NCBI GenBank assembly: GCA_016713025.1
Contig: JADJPZ010000004.1
Location: forward strand, 682,001 to 746,000
Source of the DNA: Saprospiraceae bacterium
GTDB taxonomy: Bacteria > Bacteroidota > Bacteroidia > Chitinophagales > Saprospiraceae
Direction of reading: 5' to 3'
DNA length: 64,000 bases
Part shown: piece by piece, positions 44,710 through 53,838 of the stretch
Layout: every line of letters starts with the position of its first letter
How positions within the stretch are numbered: position 1 is the first letter of the stretch
Made by a program: the position numbers and the translations under genes
Notes under the pieces: generated by a model
Databases searched by the model: none
The model's input: the letters and a program-made list of their open reading frames with translations, nothing else
What the model was told of the DNA's origin: nothing

Positions 44710-46155
44710 ATGGCTCCACTGATCCATGTCAACAATCATCAAAAAACAAAAATTTTAGCCACAGTTGGTCCCGCATCAAATTCTAAAGAAGCATTACTCG
44801 ACCTGGTGCAAGCTGGTGTAAATGTATTCAGATTAAACTTTTCACATGGTGCGCATTCAGAACATCAGAAGGTTATCGACAATATTCTTGAAATCAATGA
44901 GCAGTATAAAGTTCACGTAGGTATTCTGGCAGATCTTCAGGGACCAAAACTTCGGGTTGGTAAAATGGAAAATAATGGTCTGGAAATATCCCAAGGCGAT
45001 GTACTGACTTTTGTCAATGAAGAATGTATCGGCACGAAGGAAAAAATCTACATGAGTTATGAAGGATTTGCACGTGATGTAAAAGTTGGTGAAAAAGTGC
45101 TTGTTGATGATGGAAAAATTGTATTGGAAGTTATCTCAACCAATAAGATCAATGAAGTCAAACTTATGGTGCTTTTTGGAAGTGTATTGTCATCCAATAA
45201 AGGTGTCAATCTACCAGACACAGCAGTGTCACAACCTTCATTGACAGAAAAAGACCTGGAAGATCTGGATTATATCCTCACACAACCAGTCAACTGGATT
45301 GCTTTGTCATTTGTCAGACAGGCGCGCGATGTAAGAGATCTTCAGAAAAGGATAAAGGCAAAAAAACATATAGCAAAAGTTGTTTCAAAAATAGAAAAAC
45401 CTGAAGCAATAACCAATATCAAAGAGATTATAAAAGCATCAGATGCCATCATGATAGCCAGAGGAGACCTGGGTGTAGAGATACCCATCGAAAAGCTACC
45501 CGCGCTCCAAAAAATGATCATTGCAAAATGTATCCAAAGAGCAAAACCGGTCATAGTAGCTACACAAATGATGGAAAGCATGATCACCAATCCATCTCCT
45601 ACCAGAGCCGAAGTAACAGATGTTGCCAATGCAGTCCTTGACGGTACAGATGCTGTGATGCTCAGTGGCGAAACTGCCGTGGGAAATCATCCTGGATTGG
45701 TTGTGGAAGCGATGCGAAGGATTATCGGTGAGGCTGAAGCTCATTTTCACTTACAAGGTAAAAGACCGGCCCCTGACCCTGATTCAGACACATTCCTATC
45801 TGATACCCTATGTATCCATGCTCCTCAGATGGCAGAATCAGTTAATGCAAAAGCTATACTTGGTCTGACAGTGAATGGCTATACCGCCTTCAAAATGTCC
45901 GCATACAGACCTAAACCCGATATCCATATATTCTCAGATAAACCTTATATGTTGAATACACTGAGTCTCGTTTGGGGTGTTACTTGTCATTTGTATACAA
46001 AATTTACTACTACTGATGAAACCATTGAAGACGTCAATCAAATTTTAGTAGACGAAGGTATTGTGCAAACAGGTGATATAGTAGTTAATACAGGTAGTAT
46101 GCCCCTTCACAAAAGATTCAGAACCAATATGTTGAAGATTACCATAATTGAGTGA
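44710..46155 (+). CDS. pyk: Pyruvate kinase
   Basis: A 481-residue enzyme converting phosphoenolpyruvate and ADP to pyruvate and ATP, the last step of glycolysis. Motifs include KILATVGPAS, FRLNFSHG, GPKLRVGKM, SKIEKPEAI, IMIARGDLGVEIP (metal and substrate site) and TQMMESMI. It has normal length with A, B and C domains and no extra C-terminal PEP-utiliser domain. It is convergent with trmD, with five bases between the stops. Confidence 0.97.
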   Translation: MAPLIHVNNHQKTKILATVGPASNSKEALLDLVQAGVNVFRLNFSHGAHSEHQKVIDNILEINEQYKVHVGILADLQGPKLRVGKMENNGLEISQGDVLTFVNEECIGTKEKIYMSYEGFARDVKVGEKVLVDDGKIVLEVISTNKINEVKLMVLFGSVLSSNKGVNLPDTAVSQPSLTEKDLEDLDYILTQPVNWIALSFVRQARDVRDLQKRIKAKKHIAKVVSKIEKPEAITNIKEIIKASDAIMIARGDLGVEIPIEKLPALQKMIIAKCIQRAKPVIVATQMMESMITNPSPTRAEVTDVANAVLDGTDAVMLSGETAVGNHPGLVVEAMRRIIGEAEAHFHLQGKRPAPDPDSDTFLSDTLCIHAPQMAESVNAKAILGLTVNGYTAFKMSAYRPKPDIHIFSDKPYMLNTLSLVWGVTCHLYTKFTTTDETIEDVNQILVDEGIVQTGDIVVNTGSMPLHKRFRTNMLKITIIE

Positions 46156-46160
46156 TATCT

Positions 46161-46844
46161 CTATTTATCTGTTTTGAGCAAATCAGGTCTTTTAGCCTCC
46201 GTGATTCTGAGAGCTGCTTCATATCGCCATTCATCTATGAGTCTGTCATGACCTGATAACAGTACATCGGGCACCTTCAGTCCCTTAAAATCTGCCGGCC
46301 GTGTATATACAGGCGGAGCCAGCAAATCGTCCTGAAATGAATCTGTCAATGCACTTGTTTCATCATTGAGCACTCCAGGGATAAGTCTTCCTATTGCATC
46401 AGTAATGACAGCTGCTGCCAGTTCACCACCTGATAGTACAAAATCCCCAACAGAAATTTCCATCGTTACGTGTAAGTCCCTGATCCGCTGATCGATGCCT
46501 TTATAATGTCCGCAGATGATCATTATACTTTTTAGGCAAGATAAACGGTTGGCTGTCTTTTGATTAAAAGTCAGACCGTCAGGAGTCAGGTATATGATTT
46601 CGTCGTATTTGGTATTGGATTTTAACTCTGAAATGCAAGCATCAAGTGGTTCACACATCATCACCATGCCAGCGCCTCCGCCATACTGATAGTCATCCAC
46701 CTGATGGTGAATGCCAAGTCCAAATGATCTTAGGTTGACGACATTAATATTTAGTAAGCCTTTGTCTCCGGCTCTTTTCATAATGGAGTGCTCAAATGGA
46801 CTCTTTAGAAGATCCGGTACTACGGTGACAATATCTATTTGCAT
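46161..46844 (-). CDS. trmD: tRNA (guanine(37)-N1)-methyltransferase TrmD
   Basis: A 227-residue SPOUT methyltransferase that uses SAM to methylate G37 next to the anticodon, preventing +1 frameshifts. The trefoil-knot segments DDYQYGGGAGMVMMCEPLDA, ICGHYKGIDQRI and SVGDFVLSGGELAA are intact. It stands apart from the ribosomal genes it often accompanies elsewhere. A family 1 element begins 38 bases upstream of its start. Confidence 0.97.
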   Translation of the reverse strand: MQIDIVTVVPDLLKSPFEHSIMKRAGDKGLLNINVVNLRSFGLGIHHQVDDYQYGGGAGMVMMCEPLDACISELKSNTKYDEIIYLTPDGLTFNQKTANRLSCLKSIMIICGHYKGIDQRIRDLHVTMEISVGDFVLSGGELAAAVITDAIGRLIPGVLNDETSALTDSFQDDLLAPPVYTRPADFKGLKVPDVLLSGHDRLIDEWRYEAALRITEAKRPDLLKTDK

Positions 46845-46881
46845 AGCTTTTAGGTTTTTAGTTCCTGGATTTTCCCGGTTA

Positions 46882-47034
46882 GAGTATGTTTAAAATTTTT
46901 CTTAGTTGTAAATCAATAGATTATGGTTCTGGCGATAAAATAATCAACGCATTTAGTGAACTAAATAAGGCGATTATTTTGAAGTCAGGTTCATAATATA
47001 TTGATTTTAAGGCAATAAAAATTTAAACATACTC
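46882..47034 (+). repeat. Family 1 miniature inverted-terminal repeat element, copy b
   Basis: 153 bases from GAGTATGTTTAAAATTTTT to AAAAATTTAAACATACTC, so both ends are inverse copies of about 18 bases. TTA flanks each end. Internal sequence is nearly the same as copy c at 53686. It lies between the stop of purE and the start of trmD. Confidence 0.85.
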
Positions 47035-47063
47035 TTAGTTTAGCTTAAGATATCCAAAATTCT

Positions 47064-47573
47064 TTATTCTTTTTTCATTCTATCTTTATCCAATTTATCT
47101 ACTTTTTCCATAACTTCATCATGGAGCTTTGCCTTATATGCGGATATTTTGTCGCGCATGGACAGATCACTGACACCCAGAATGGAAGCGGCTAAAATCC
47201 CTGCATTTTTTGCACCATTCAGTGCTACTGTAGCTACCGGAATACCGCCGGGCATCTGAAGTATAGAAAGTACAGAATCCCAACCATCAATTGAATTGGA
47301 AGACTTGACAGGTACCCCGATTACGGGCAAGGGTGAGATAGATGCGACCATTCCAGGTAAGTGGGCTGCCCCGCCTGCCCCTGCGATGATCACCTGAATA
47401 CCTCTGATATGCGCATTTTGTGCAAACTCTACCATCCTCAGTGGTGTCCTATGTGCGGAAACAATGGTCTTTTCAAATGGTATTCCAAAATATTCCAGCA
47501 TTTCTGCAGCTTGATTCATGACCGGCAGGTCTGAGTCTGAGCCCATGATGATACTAACTACTGGTTTCTCCAT
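47064..47573 (-). CDS. purE: 5-(carboxyamino)imidazole ribonucleotide mutase PurE
   Basis: A 169-residue class I PurE, which moves the carboxyl group from N5 to C4 to give CAIR in purine synthesis. The motifs GSDSDLPVM, SAHRTPLRM (catalytic His), GAGGAAHLPGM and the C-terminal SDLSMRDKISAYK are normal. It follows purK with a one-base gap, so the two steps of the bacterial N5-CAIR route are made together. Confidence 0.97.
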   Translation of the reverse strand: MEKPVVSIIMGSDSDLPVMNQAAEMLEYFGIPFEKTIVSAHRTPLRMVEFAQNAHIRGIQVIIAGAGGAAHLPGMVASISPLPVIGVPVKSSNSIDGWDSVLSILQMPGGIPVATVALNGAKNAGILAASILGVSDLSMRDKISAYKAKLHDEVMEKVDKLDKDRMKKE

Positions 47574-47574
47574 A

Positions 47575-48729
47575 TCAGGCTATTACTTTTAAGTTATTTT
47601 GAACAAATCTTGCTGTCTTGATGGCATCTTCCAGATTCTCTCCGGTGATAGTAACGTGCCCCATTTTTCTAAATGGTTTTGTCTCTTTTTTACCATAAAT
47701 ATGAGGATAGACACCACTTTTTGCAAGGCATAGCTCCATATTTTGATAGATTGGACTACCCGTGTACCCTGGTTCACCCAATAAATTAGTCATCACAGCA
47801 GGTCTGATTTGGGTAGTTTGCCCGAGTGGCAGGTCTAAAATAGCTCTCAGATGCATTTCGTATTGCGATGTAACACAAGCCTCAATAGTATGGTGGCCTG
47901 AATTGTGAGGACGTGGAGCTACCTCATTGATCAGAATTTTATTGTTTTTGTCCACAAACATTTCAACTGCTAAAAGCCCAATGATTCCCAATGACTCTGC
48001 CAGTCTTCGAGCGATGTCATCGGCTATGAGAGACAGTTCTTTGCTAATATTGGCGGGACTCGATAAAAATTCAACAAGATTGGCCGTGGGATGAAATACC
48101 ATCTCCACAGCTGGAAAAGTACTCACTTCCCCTGATGAATTTCTTGCTACTATGATAGCTATCTCTTTTTCTACTTCAACTAAATCCTCTACAACGGATG
48201 GCTTGTCAAACAACCGGGACAATTGGTTTTTGGTTTTTATTATTTCCACTCCTCTTCCATCATAACCGTCAGTTCTGAGTTTTTGCACAAATGGAAATTC
48301 CAACTGTTTCTTTTCTATGGCTTTTATGACTTCATCAGCATTTTTACACAAAGCGAACTCAGAAGTTGGAAATCCATTTCCTTCATAAAACATCTTCTGC
48401 TTTCCTTTATCTTTGATGACTTTCAAGACTTCAGGTTGGGGAAATACCTTTTTACCTCTCCTTTGCAACTCTTCCAATGCTTCAATGTTGACATTTTCTA
48501 TCTCGATGGTGATCACATCCGCATCCATGCCAAAAGCAAGAACATCATCATAATTTCTGATATCCCCGCATATGTAATCTGAACATACAAATGCTGCCGG
48601 AAATTCTCTATCAATATCCATCACAGATAGGCTGAGTCCAAGACGACTTCCTGCCTGAATCAGCATTTTGCCCAATTGCCCGCCACCAAGAATGGCAATT
48701 TTTTGATTTAATTTATTTTCCATTTCCAT
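47575..48729 (-). CDS. purK: 5-(carboxyamino)imidazole ribonucleotide synthase PurK
   Basis: An ATP-grasp enzyme of about 384 residues that carboxylates AIR on N5 using ATP and bicarbonate. Motifs are IAILGGGQLGKMLIQAGSRL, PFVQKLRTDGYDGRGV, the ATP-grasp core VEMFVDKNNKILINEVAPRP and HNSGHHTIEAC. The ATG at 48729 (or 48723, MENKLNQK) fits the family start. A TTG further upstream at 48759 would add a hydrophobic stretch foreign to the family. It is followed directly by purE. Confidence 0.95.
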   Translation of the reverse strand: MEMENKLNQKIAILGGGQLGKMLIQAGSRLGLSLSVMDIDREFPAAFVCSDYICGDIRNYDDVLAFGMDADVITIEIENVNIEALEELQRRGKKVFPQPEVLKVIKDKGKQKMFYEGNGFPTSEFALCKNADEVIKAIEKKQLEFPFVQKLRTDGYDGRGVEIIKTKNQLSRLFDKPSVVEDLVEVEKEIAIIVARNSSGEVSTFPAVEMVFHPTANLVEFLSSPANISKELSLIADDIARRLAESLGIIGLLAVEMFVDKNNKILINEVAPRPHNSGHHTIEACVTSQYEMHLRAILDLPLGQTTQIRPAVMTNLLGEPGYTGSPIYQNMELCLAKSGVYPHIYGKKETKPFRKMGHVTITGENLEDAIKTARFVQNNLKVIA

Positions 48730-48903
48730 TATTGGAAGTACAAGCAGCAAAGATAGCAAAAAATCTAAATGAGAATCCTAGAGTATCTTTAATCTTCCAT
48801 CATTTGCCTGCAAGCGCAAATTTTTTCCATCGTTATATTTTTCCTCCGTGCCGCGCCAAGCTATGCTTGAACTTCCGGTTACGACTGTGAAATATGCCTT
48901 ACT

Positions 48904-49128
48904 TCATAAAAATACCTTTATCACCTTGACAGGACAATGTTCAGCTGTTTGCTTGCTTAAATCTATATCATCATCGGGAATGCCAAGGATATGGGTATCT
49001 TTTTTGAGCAGGCCGTTGATCAAAGTGGCTTTTCCGTCCTTTTTTGATAGTCGCCAGTATTCCGGTTGCATTTCGAAGCAAATGTTACAACCTATACACT
49101 TACTTCTGTAATGTATGATCTTAGCCAT
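48904..49128 (-). CDS. 4Fe-4S ferredoxin
   Basis: A 74-residue small iron-sulfur protein with the cluster motif CIGCNIC (Cys11, 14, 17) and a remote Cys in HCPVKVI, enough for one [4Fe-4S] cluster. It is cytosolic and acidic. Its start overlaps the end of the U32 gene by eight bases, so it is translationally coupled and is probably the electron donor of that enzyme. Confidence 0.87.
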   Translation of the reverse strand: MAKIIHYRSKCIGCNICFEMQPEYWRLSKKDGKATLINGLLKKDTHILGIPDDDIDLSKQTAEHCPVKVIKVFL

Positions 49129-50365
49129 TTTCCGTTACTACTTTGTATAGTTTGTCATTGGATTTCAGTTCTTTTGGAAATGGGAAAGTGATCTTATCTC
49201 CTTTTTTTGCTTCGTCCTGCCTGATGCCATTGACGATGAGTTCATCCAATACAATTTTATCGGAGCCTATATTCCTACCTATGACCATCAGGAGGTCGCC
49301 AGCTCGAATTGTTCCGGTTTCTACAAGAAATTCGGCTACATTAATTCTCGGATAGTATTTGGTCGCTTTGGCTAAGTAAATTTTCTTTTCAGCGGCTATG
49401 GAACCAGGATTCTTAGTCCATTCTCCTAGTTTTCTTCCCATAAAATATCCTTCCCAAAACCCACGGTTGTACACCTTGTCCAACTCGGTCAACCAGTTTT
49501 TTACTTTTTCATCTGTATAACTTCCTTCTGAAACGGCATCAATGGCCTCCCTGTAACATTTTGTAGTAGTGTAGACATATTCTGCTGATTTACTTCGTCC
49601 TTCTATTTTGAAAACATCAATACCAGCTTCCATCAATTCGTCTACAAATTCTATTGTACAAAGATCTTTGGGTGACATAATGTATTCATTGTCGATCAGT
49701 AACTCATTGCCAGTCTCCAGATCTGTCACCTGATACGGTCTGCGACAATTCTGGACACAAGCACCCCGATTGGCAGATGCATTTTTTTCATGGAGACTCA
49801 GATAACATTTGCCGGAAACTGCCATGCACAAAGCACCGTGAACAAAGGTCTCAATTTTTATCAATTCACCGGAGACACCACGAAGATCTCTGCGATGTAT
49901 TTCTGAAGTGATATGCTGTACTTGCTTCAAAGTGAGTTCTCTGGCCAAAACGACAACATCTGCCATCTGTGCAAAAAAGGCCACAGATTCGATATTGCTC
50001 ACATTGGCTTGTGTGCTGATATGTAATGGCATTCCGATGGATTTACACATATCAAATACTGCAAAATCTGAAGCTATCACTGCATCTATTCTTTGATCTT
50101 TACATTCTGAGATGATCTTTCTGGCTAATTGCATATCATAATCGTACACTACAGTATTCAAGGTGAGATATGCTTTGATTTCATGTTGTCTGCAAATCTG
50201 TCCTACTTCAGCAATATCTTCAATGGTTATTGTTGGTATTGATTTAGTACGCATATTAAGTTGTTCTACACCAAAGTAGATGGCATCAGCGCCAGCCTTT
50301 ATGGCACTGTATATTGACTCAAACGAACCGACAGGAGCAAGTAATTCCGGCTTTTTTAAGGTCAT
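49121..50365 (-). CDS. U32 family peptidase-like protein (TrhP/RlhA-type RNA hydroxylase family)
   Basis: A 414-residue U32 protein. The start LLAPVGSFESIYSAIKAGAD, the YFGVEQLNMR segment and the RGACVQNCRRPYQV cysteine motif are typical of the group. Members such as TrhP/YegQ and RlhA are prephenate-dependent hydroxylases of tRNA or rRNA with an iron-sulfur cluster, rather than proteases. It overlaps tryptophanase by four bases upstream and a ferredoxin by eight downstream. The ferredoxin supports the iron-sulfur enzyme view. Which RNA it modifies cannot be read here. Confidence 0.85.
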   Translation of the reverse strand: MTLKKPELLAPVGSFESIYSAIKAGADAIYFGVEQLNMRTKSIPTITIEDIAEVGQICRQHEIKAYLTLNTVVYDYDMQLARKIISECKDQRIDAVIASDFAVFDMCKSIGMPLHISTQANVSNIESVAFFAQMADVVVLARELTLKQVQHITSEIHRRDLRGVSGELIKIETFVHGALCMAVSGKCYLSLHEKNASANRGACVQNCRRPYQVTDLETGNELLIDNEYIMSPKDLCTIEFVDELMEAGIDVFKIEGRSKSAEYVYTTTKCYREAIDAVSEGSYTDEKVKNWLTELDKVYNRGFWEGYFMGRKLGEWTKNPGSIAAEKKIYLAKATKYYPRINVAEFLVETGTIRAGDLLMVIGRNIGSDKIVLDELIVNGIRQDEAKKGDKITFPFPKELKSNDKLYKVVTENG

Positions 50366-50913
50366 AGCTGGCGTAATTTGGCTGTAAAATGCCTCAACAT
50401 AGGAGCTTCTTCTGTGATTTCCAGCCCTTTGATTTGATGACGTTCATTATATACTTCTATGATTACCTCTGATACATAATCTATATGACTTTGGGTATAC
50501 ACCCTTCTGGGTATAGCTAATCTGACCAATTCAAGGGAAGCAGGAACTAATTGATGCTCGGCGTCATACTTTCCGAACATTAATGATCCTATCTCCACAC
50601 ATCGGATTCCACCTTTGAGATATAGCGCACACACCAAAGCTTGTCCCGGATATTGTTCGACAGGAATGTGGCTTAAAAACTGTTTGGCATCAAGGTAGAC
50701 GGCATGGCCACCTGCCGGCAACATGACAGGTACTCCGACATCTGAAAGTTTTTGTGTGATATATTCTATACTACGTATTCTATATTGAAGATAATGCTCA
50801 TCCATCACTTCATTAAGACCAATAGCAATGGCTTCGAGGTCTCTCCCTGCCAGACCACCATAAGTAGGAAATCCTTCAGTGATAATCAACAGATTTCTGC
50901 ATTGTGTTGCCAA
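50362..50913 (-). CDS. Tryptophanase family protein, C-terminal part (frameshifted)
   Basis: 183 codons with the C-terminal domain of tryptophanase/tyrosine phenol-lyase (EGFPTYGGLAGRDLEAIAIG, LPAGGHAVYLDA, TAKLRQL-end). The frame is open upstream through DAFANIGGFLALRNKDLATQ, which continues the N-terminal entry. One missing A in the run read at 50962-50966 separates the two. The stop overlaps the U32 start by four bases. Confidence 0.87.
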   Translation of the reverse strand: MATQCRNLLIITEGFPTYGGLAGRDLEAIAIGLNEVMDEHYLQYRIRSIEYITQKLSDVGVPVMLPAGGHAVYLDAKQFLSHIPVEQYPGQALVCALYLKGGIRCVEIGSLMFGKYDAEHQLVPASLELVRLAIPRRVYTQSHIDYVSEVIIEVYNERHQIKGLEITEEAPMLRHFTAKLRQL

Positions 50914-50924
50914 ATCTTTATTTC

Positions 50925-51731
50925 TTAAAGCGAGAAACCCTCCGATATTAGCAAATGCATCTTTTTGGCACTCATGGTAGCACCTTGCGCATAAGAAAAC
51001 ATTTCATTGACGATCTCTATAATGCTTTTGTTTTCATACCCTTTTTCACGAAGTTTTATGAAATAGGCGTTTTCTGAAAATCTACAGGCATCTATGTATA
51101 GTGGTACATTGTATTCTTTACAAATTTCATGGGTTTCTTTGATATTAGCCATAGAAACAGGTTGTCCCCCTCCTGAATTATTTGTCACGGTAATGATGAC
51201 CATGGCTATATGATCTGACCCGTTTTGTTCGATATAGTTTCTGAGTGCCGTGGTATCAAGATTACCCTTAAAAGGCGCTGGGATAGTTGGTTTTTTGCCT
51301 GCTTCACATACCATGTCTACACCTTCAGCTCCTGAAAACTCAATATTGGCTCTGGTGGTATCAAAAAGTGTATTGGAGATAAAAACCTTACCTTTTCCCC
51401 CTGTGATCGAGAACAATATTTTTTCAGCTGCTCTTCCCTGATGGGTAGGTATCACGATCTCCATACCAGTGATATCCTTTACTGCTTTTTCAAATCTGTA
51501 AAAACTCGGACTTCCCGCATAGGATTCGTCTCCGATCATCATGCCTGCCCATTGCGCGCTACTCATGGCACTCGTGCCGCTGTCAGTGAGTAAGTCAATC
51601 ATGACATCATCAGAGTGTAGTAAAAAAGTGTTGTAGTTTGCATCACTAAGTGCCTGTCTCCTATATTTTTCATCATTGAATTGTATAGGTTCTACAGACT
51701 TAATTCTGAATGGTTCAATTATGGTTTTCAA
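50925..51731 (-). CDS. tnaA: Tryptophanase family protein, N-terminal part (frameshifted)
   Basis: 268 codons of a beta-eliminating lyase that uses PLP to split tryptophan (or tyrosine) to indole (or phenol), pyruvate and ammonia. DLLTDSGTSAMSSAQWAGMM, GDESYAGSPSFYRFE, PTHQGRAAEKI and the PLP-lysine segment TMSAKK are present. The frame fails just after that Lys. Adding one A restores KKDAFANIGGFLA and a normal length of about 456 residues. Discrimination between tryptophanase and tyrosine phenol-lyase needs alignment. It is the first gene of the tna-U32-ferredoxin operon. Confidence 0.87.
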   Translation of the reverse strand: MKTIIEPFRIKSVEPIQFNDEKYRRQALSDANYNTFLLHSDDVMIDLLTDSGTSAMSSAQWAGMMIGDESYAGSPSFYRFEKAVKDITGMEIVIPTHQGRAAEKILFSITGGKGKVFISNTLFDTTRANIEFSGAEGVDMVCEAGKKPTIPAPFKGNLDTTALRNYIEQNGSDHIAMVIITVTNNSGGGQPVSMANIKETHEICKEYNVPLYIDACRFSENAYFIKLREKGYENKSIIEIVNEMFSYAQGATMSAKKMHLLISEGFSL

Positions 51732-51810
51732 TGTGGTAATTTTAACAAATGAGATGCAAAATTACAGAAAATAAATCTGATAGTAAAGACTAATATTATC
51801 CTACCGTATT

Positions 51811-51915
51811 TTATACCCAACAGAAAATGATTTGCAAAATTTAATAATCACAATTATTTGAAAATTAATAACTTGTGATTTAAAATTTTCACACAATATT
51901 TTCTGTTTACTATAA
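51811..51915. repeat. Family 3 short inverted-terminal repeat, copy B
   Basis: 105 bases with ends TTATACCCAACAGAAAAT and ATTTTCTGTTTACTATAA, which are near-inverse copies. It matches 24000-24103 over its length. It lies between the stop of the M28 gene and the start of the tryptophanase gene. Confidence 0.65.
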
Positions 51916-51990
51916 GTAGAGTAACAAAGGACCAATCTTATCCCCAATGTTAGCCACCTGAAAATAATAACAAACATTTTTAGATCACAA

Positions 51991-53577
51991 TCACTCTGTT
52001 TTTGACTTCATTCCTGTTGCCGGAGTATCTAGATTCATAGGCTTTCTGGGCAATTTTTCATTTCTTTGAGCGGTTTGCCATACCATAGATGTGATAACAG
52101 TGGCTGCTTGTTTAAGATCATCAGCAACAAGGTGGTCCCAATTGTCCATATTGGAATGGTGGGTTCTGTTAGAATATGCAATTGGCTCCTGGATAAACTG
52201 AAACCCTGGAATGCCAACTCCATCAAAACCCAAGTGATCCGTGCCACCTGTATTCTCAAGTGTGATAGTATTTGCACCAAGGTCTTTAAATTCGTCTAAC
52301 CATTCTCTGAAAATCGGAACAACATCTTCATTGCCCTGAGCATAAATGCCTCTTACTTTACCGGTGCCGTTATCCAGATTGTAGTATGCAGATATCTTTT
52401 CCTGATCTGGTTTTAATGACTTGGGAATCCAGCCACCCGGTTCCGTTTCTGCAAAATGTTTTCTGACATAGTTAATGGAGCCATAAAGCCCTTGTTCTTC
52501 ACCAGACCAAAGTGCCAACCTGAGTGTCCTGCGAGGCTTTTGACCGCTTTCTTTTATATAGGTATTTAAAATTCTTGCTGCTTCCATCATCACGGCAGAG
52601 CCGGCTCCATTGTCAGTGGCTCCTGTACCGGCATGCCAGCTGTCAAAATGAGCACCGAACATAACTACTTCATCTTTCAGGTCAGAACCTTCTATCTCAG
52701 CGATCACATTATGATCCATTCCTTTGTTGGGAGATTCATATCTTGCTTTTATGTTAAAGCTCACTTTTGGACTCTGACCCCGGTTGATCAACCTAAGTAG
52801 TCGGTTATAATGTTCAACTGAAAGAGTTACCTGAGGTATAATTCTGACACCTTCTTCCTGAGCACGTTTGCCTTCCTGACCACCCGGACGAGCACCAGTC
52901 ACAAAGACTGTTCCAAGGTCACCTTTGTAATTTCTGTCTATGATACAAAGCGGTTGCTCTGCATCTAAGAACTTCCATAAATCTGTCCCAAATGATCCTC
53001 CAGCCCGAGCCCAATCTCTACGTGGCCTCGGTGCCGGGACAGGTGCATTGGCCATCTTTAGCAGATCGTCAGAATTATATCTTCTAGCCGGAGCATCAAA
53101 CCATTCGCTTATTTCTCTGATTGAATCCAGCATCACAATTTTACCTTTGAGTTTACCTTTATATTTTTCCAGTTCTGCTGATTCATTAGCCTGCAGGTAT
53201 ATCAACTCTCCAGATACAAGACCACTTGTAGATGGTGACCAAGCTTTGGGATAGGCTATCACCGGCCAATAATCAGGACTGTGTGCATGCATTTCAAAAT
53301 GTTCAAGATGCCAGCCTCTACCAAATGGACCCCATTCTTCTTTGTGAACATTGGAAAGTCCCCATGATTTTAGTTCTGTTACGGCCCAATCCTGTGCTTT
53401 TGCCAATTTTGCTGAACCTGTCAACCGTGGGCCATATTCATCACATATAGTCGATGCGATCTCCATGACTTTGGATTCTTTTAATCCAATTCTTTTAATT
53501 GATTCGTTAAAATCTTTATTTTGTGTAAAAGATAAGGATGGAACAATAAGGAGTAAAAGAAATAAAATTCTGGACAT
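51991..53577 (-). CDS. Exported M28 family metallopeptidase
   Basis: A 528-residue exported aminopeptidase-like enzyme. Residues 1-18 are a signal peptide. A protease-associated insert is likely at about 110-270. The M28 catalytic core shows zinc ligands in GAHFDSWHAGTGATDNGAG, the catalytic Glu in WSGEEQGLYGS, YNLDNGTG and the final zinc His in RTHHSNMDNWD. It probably removes N-terminal residues from peptides in the periplasm or outside. Stand-alone gene. Confidence 0.92.
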   Translation of the reverse strand: MSRILFLLLLIVPSLSFTQNKDFNESIKRIGLKESKVMEIASTICDEYGPRLTGSAKLAKAQDWAVTELKSWGLSNVHKEEWGPFGRGWHLEHFEMHAHSPDYWPVIAYPKAWSPSTSGLVSGELIYLQANESAELEKYKGKLKGKIVMLDSIREISEWFDAPARRYNSDDLLKMANAPVPAPRPRRDWARAGGSFGTDLWKFLDAEQPLCIIDRNYKGDLGTVFVTGARPGGQEGKRAQEEGVRIIPQVTLSVEHYNRLLRLINRGQSPKVSFNIKARYESPNKGMDHNVIAEIEGSDLKDEVVMFGAHFDSWHAGTGATDNGAGSAVMMEAARILNTYIKESGQKPRRTLRLALWSGEEQGLYGSINYVRKHFAETEPGGWIPKSLKPDQEKISAYYNLDNGTGKVRGIYAQGNEDVVPIFREWLDEFKDLGANTITLENTGGTDHLGFDGVGIPGFQFIQEPIAYSNRTHHSNMDNWDHLVADDLKQAATVITSMVWQTAQRNEKLPRKPMNLDTPATGMKSKTE

Positions 53578-53685
53578 GATTGTATTTAGTTTATTGTTTT
53601 GTAAATAAAATGCGAAGGTAAAAATATTTGTTATATTTTTCAGGATTAATCAAAATGTTTATCTCCCTTTTTATTTTTATTTTAA

Positions 53686-53838
53686 GAGTATGTTTAAAAT
53701 TTTTCTTATTTGTAAATCAAGAGATTATGGTTCTGGGAATAAAATAATCAACGCATTTATCGAGCTAAATAAGACGATTATTTTGAAGTCAGGTTCATAA
53801 TACATTGATTTTAAGGCAATGAAAATTTAAACATACTC
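53686..53838 (+). repeat. Family 1 miniature inverted-terminal repeat element, copy c
   Basis: 153 bases, same ends and interior as copy b, flanked by TAA on both sides (53683-53685 and 53839-53841). Its last base, together with the flanking duplication, makes the stop codon (TAG on the minus strand) of the aminotransferase gene that ends at 53838. Confidence 0.85.
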
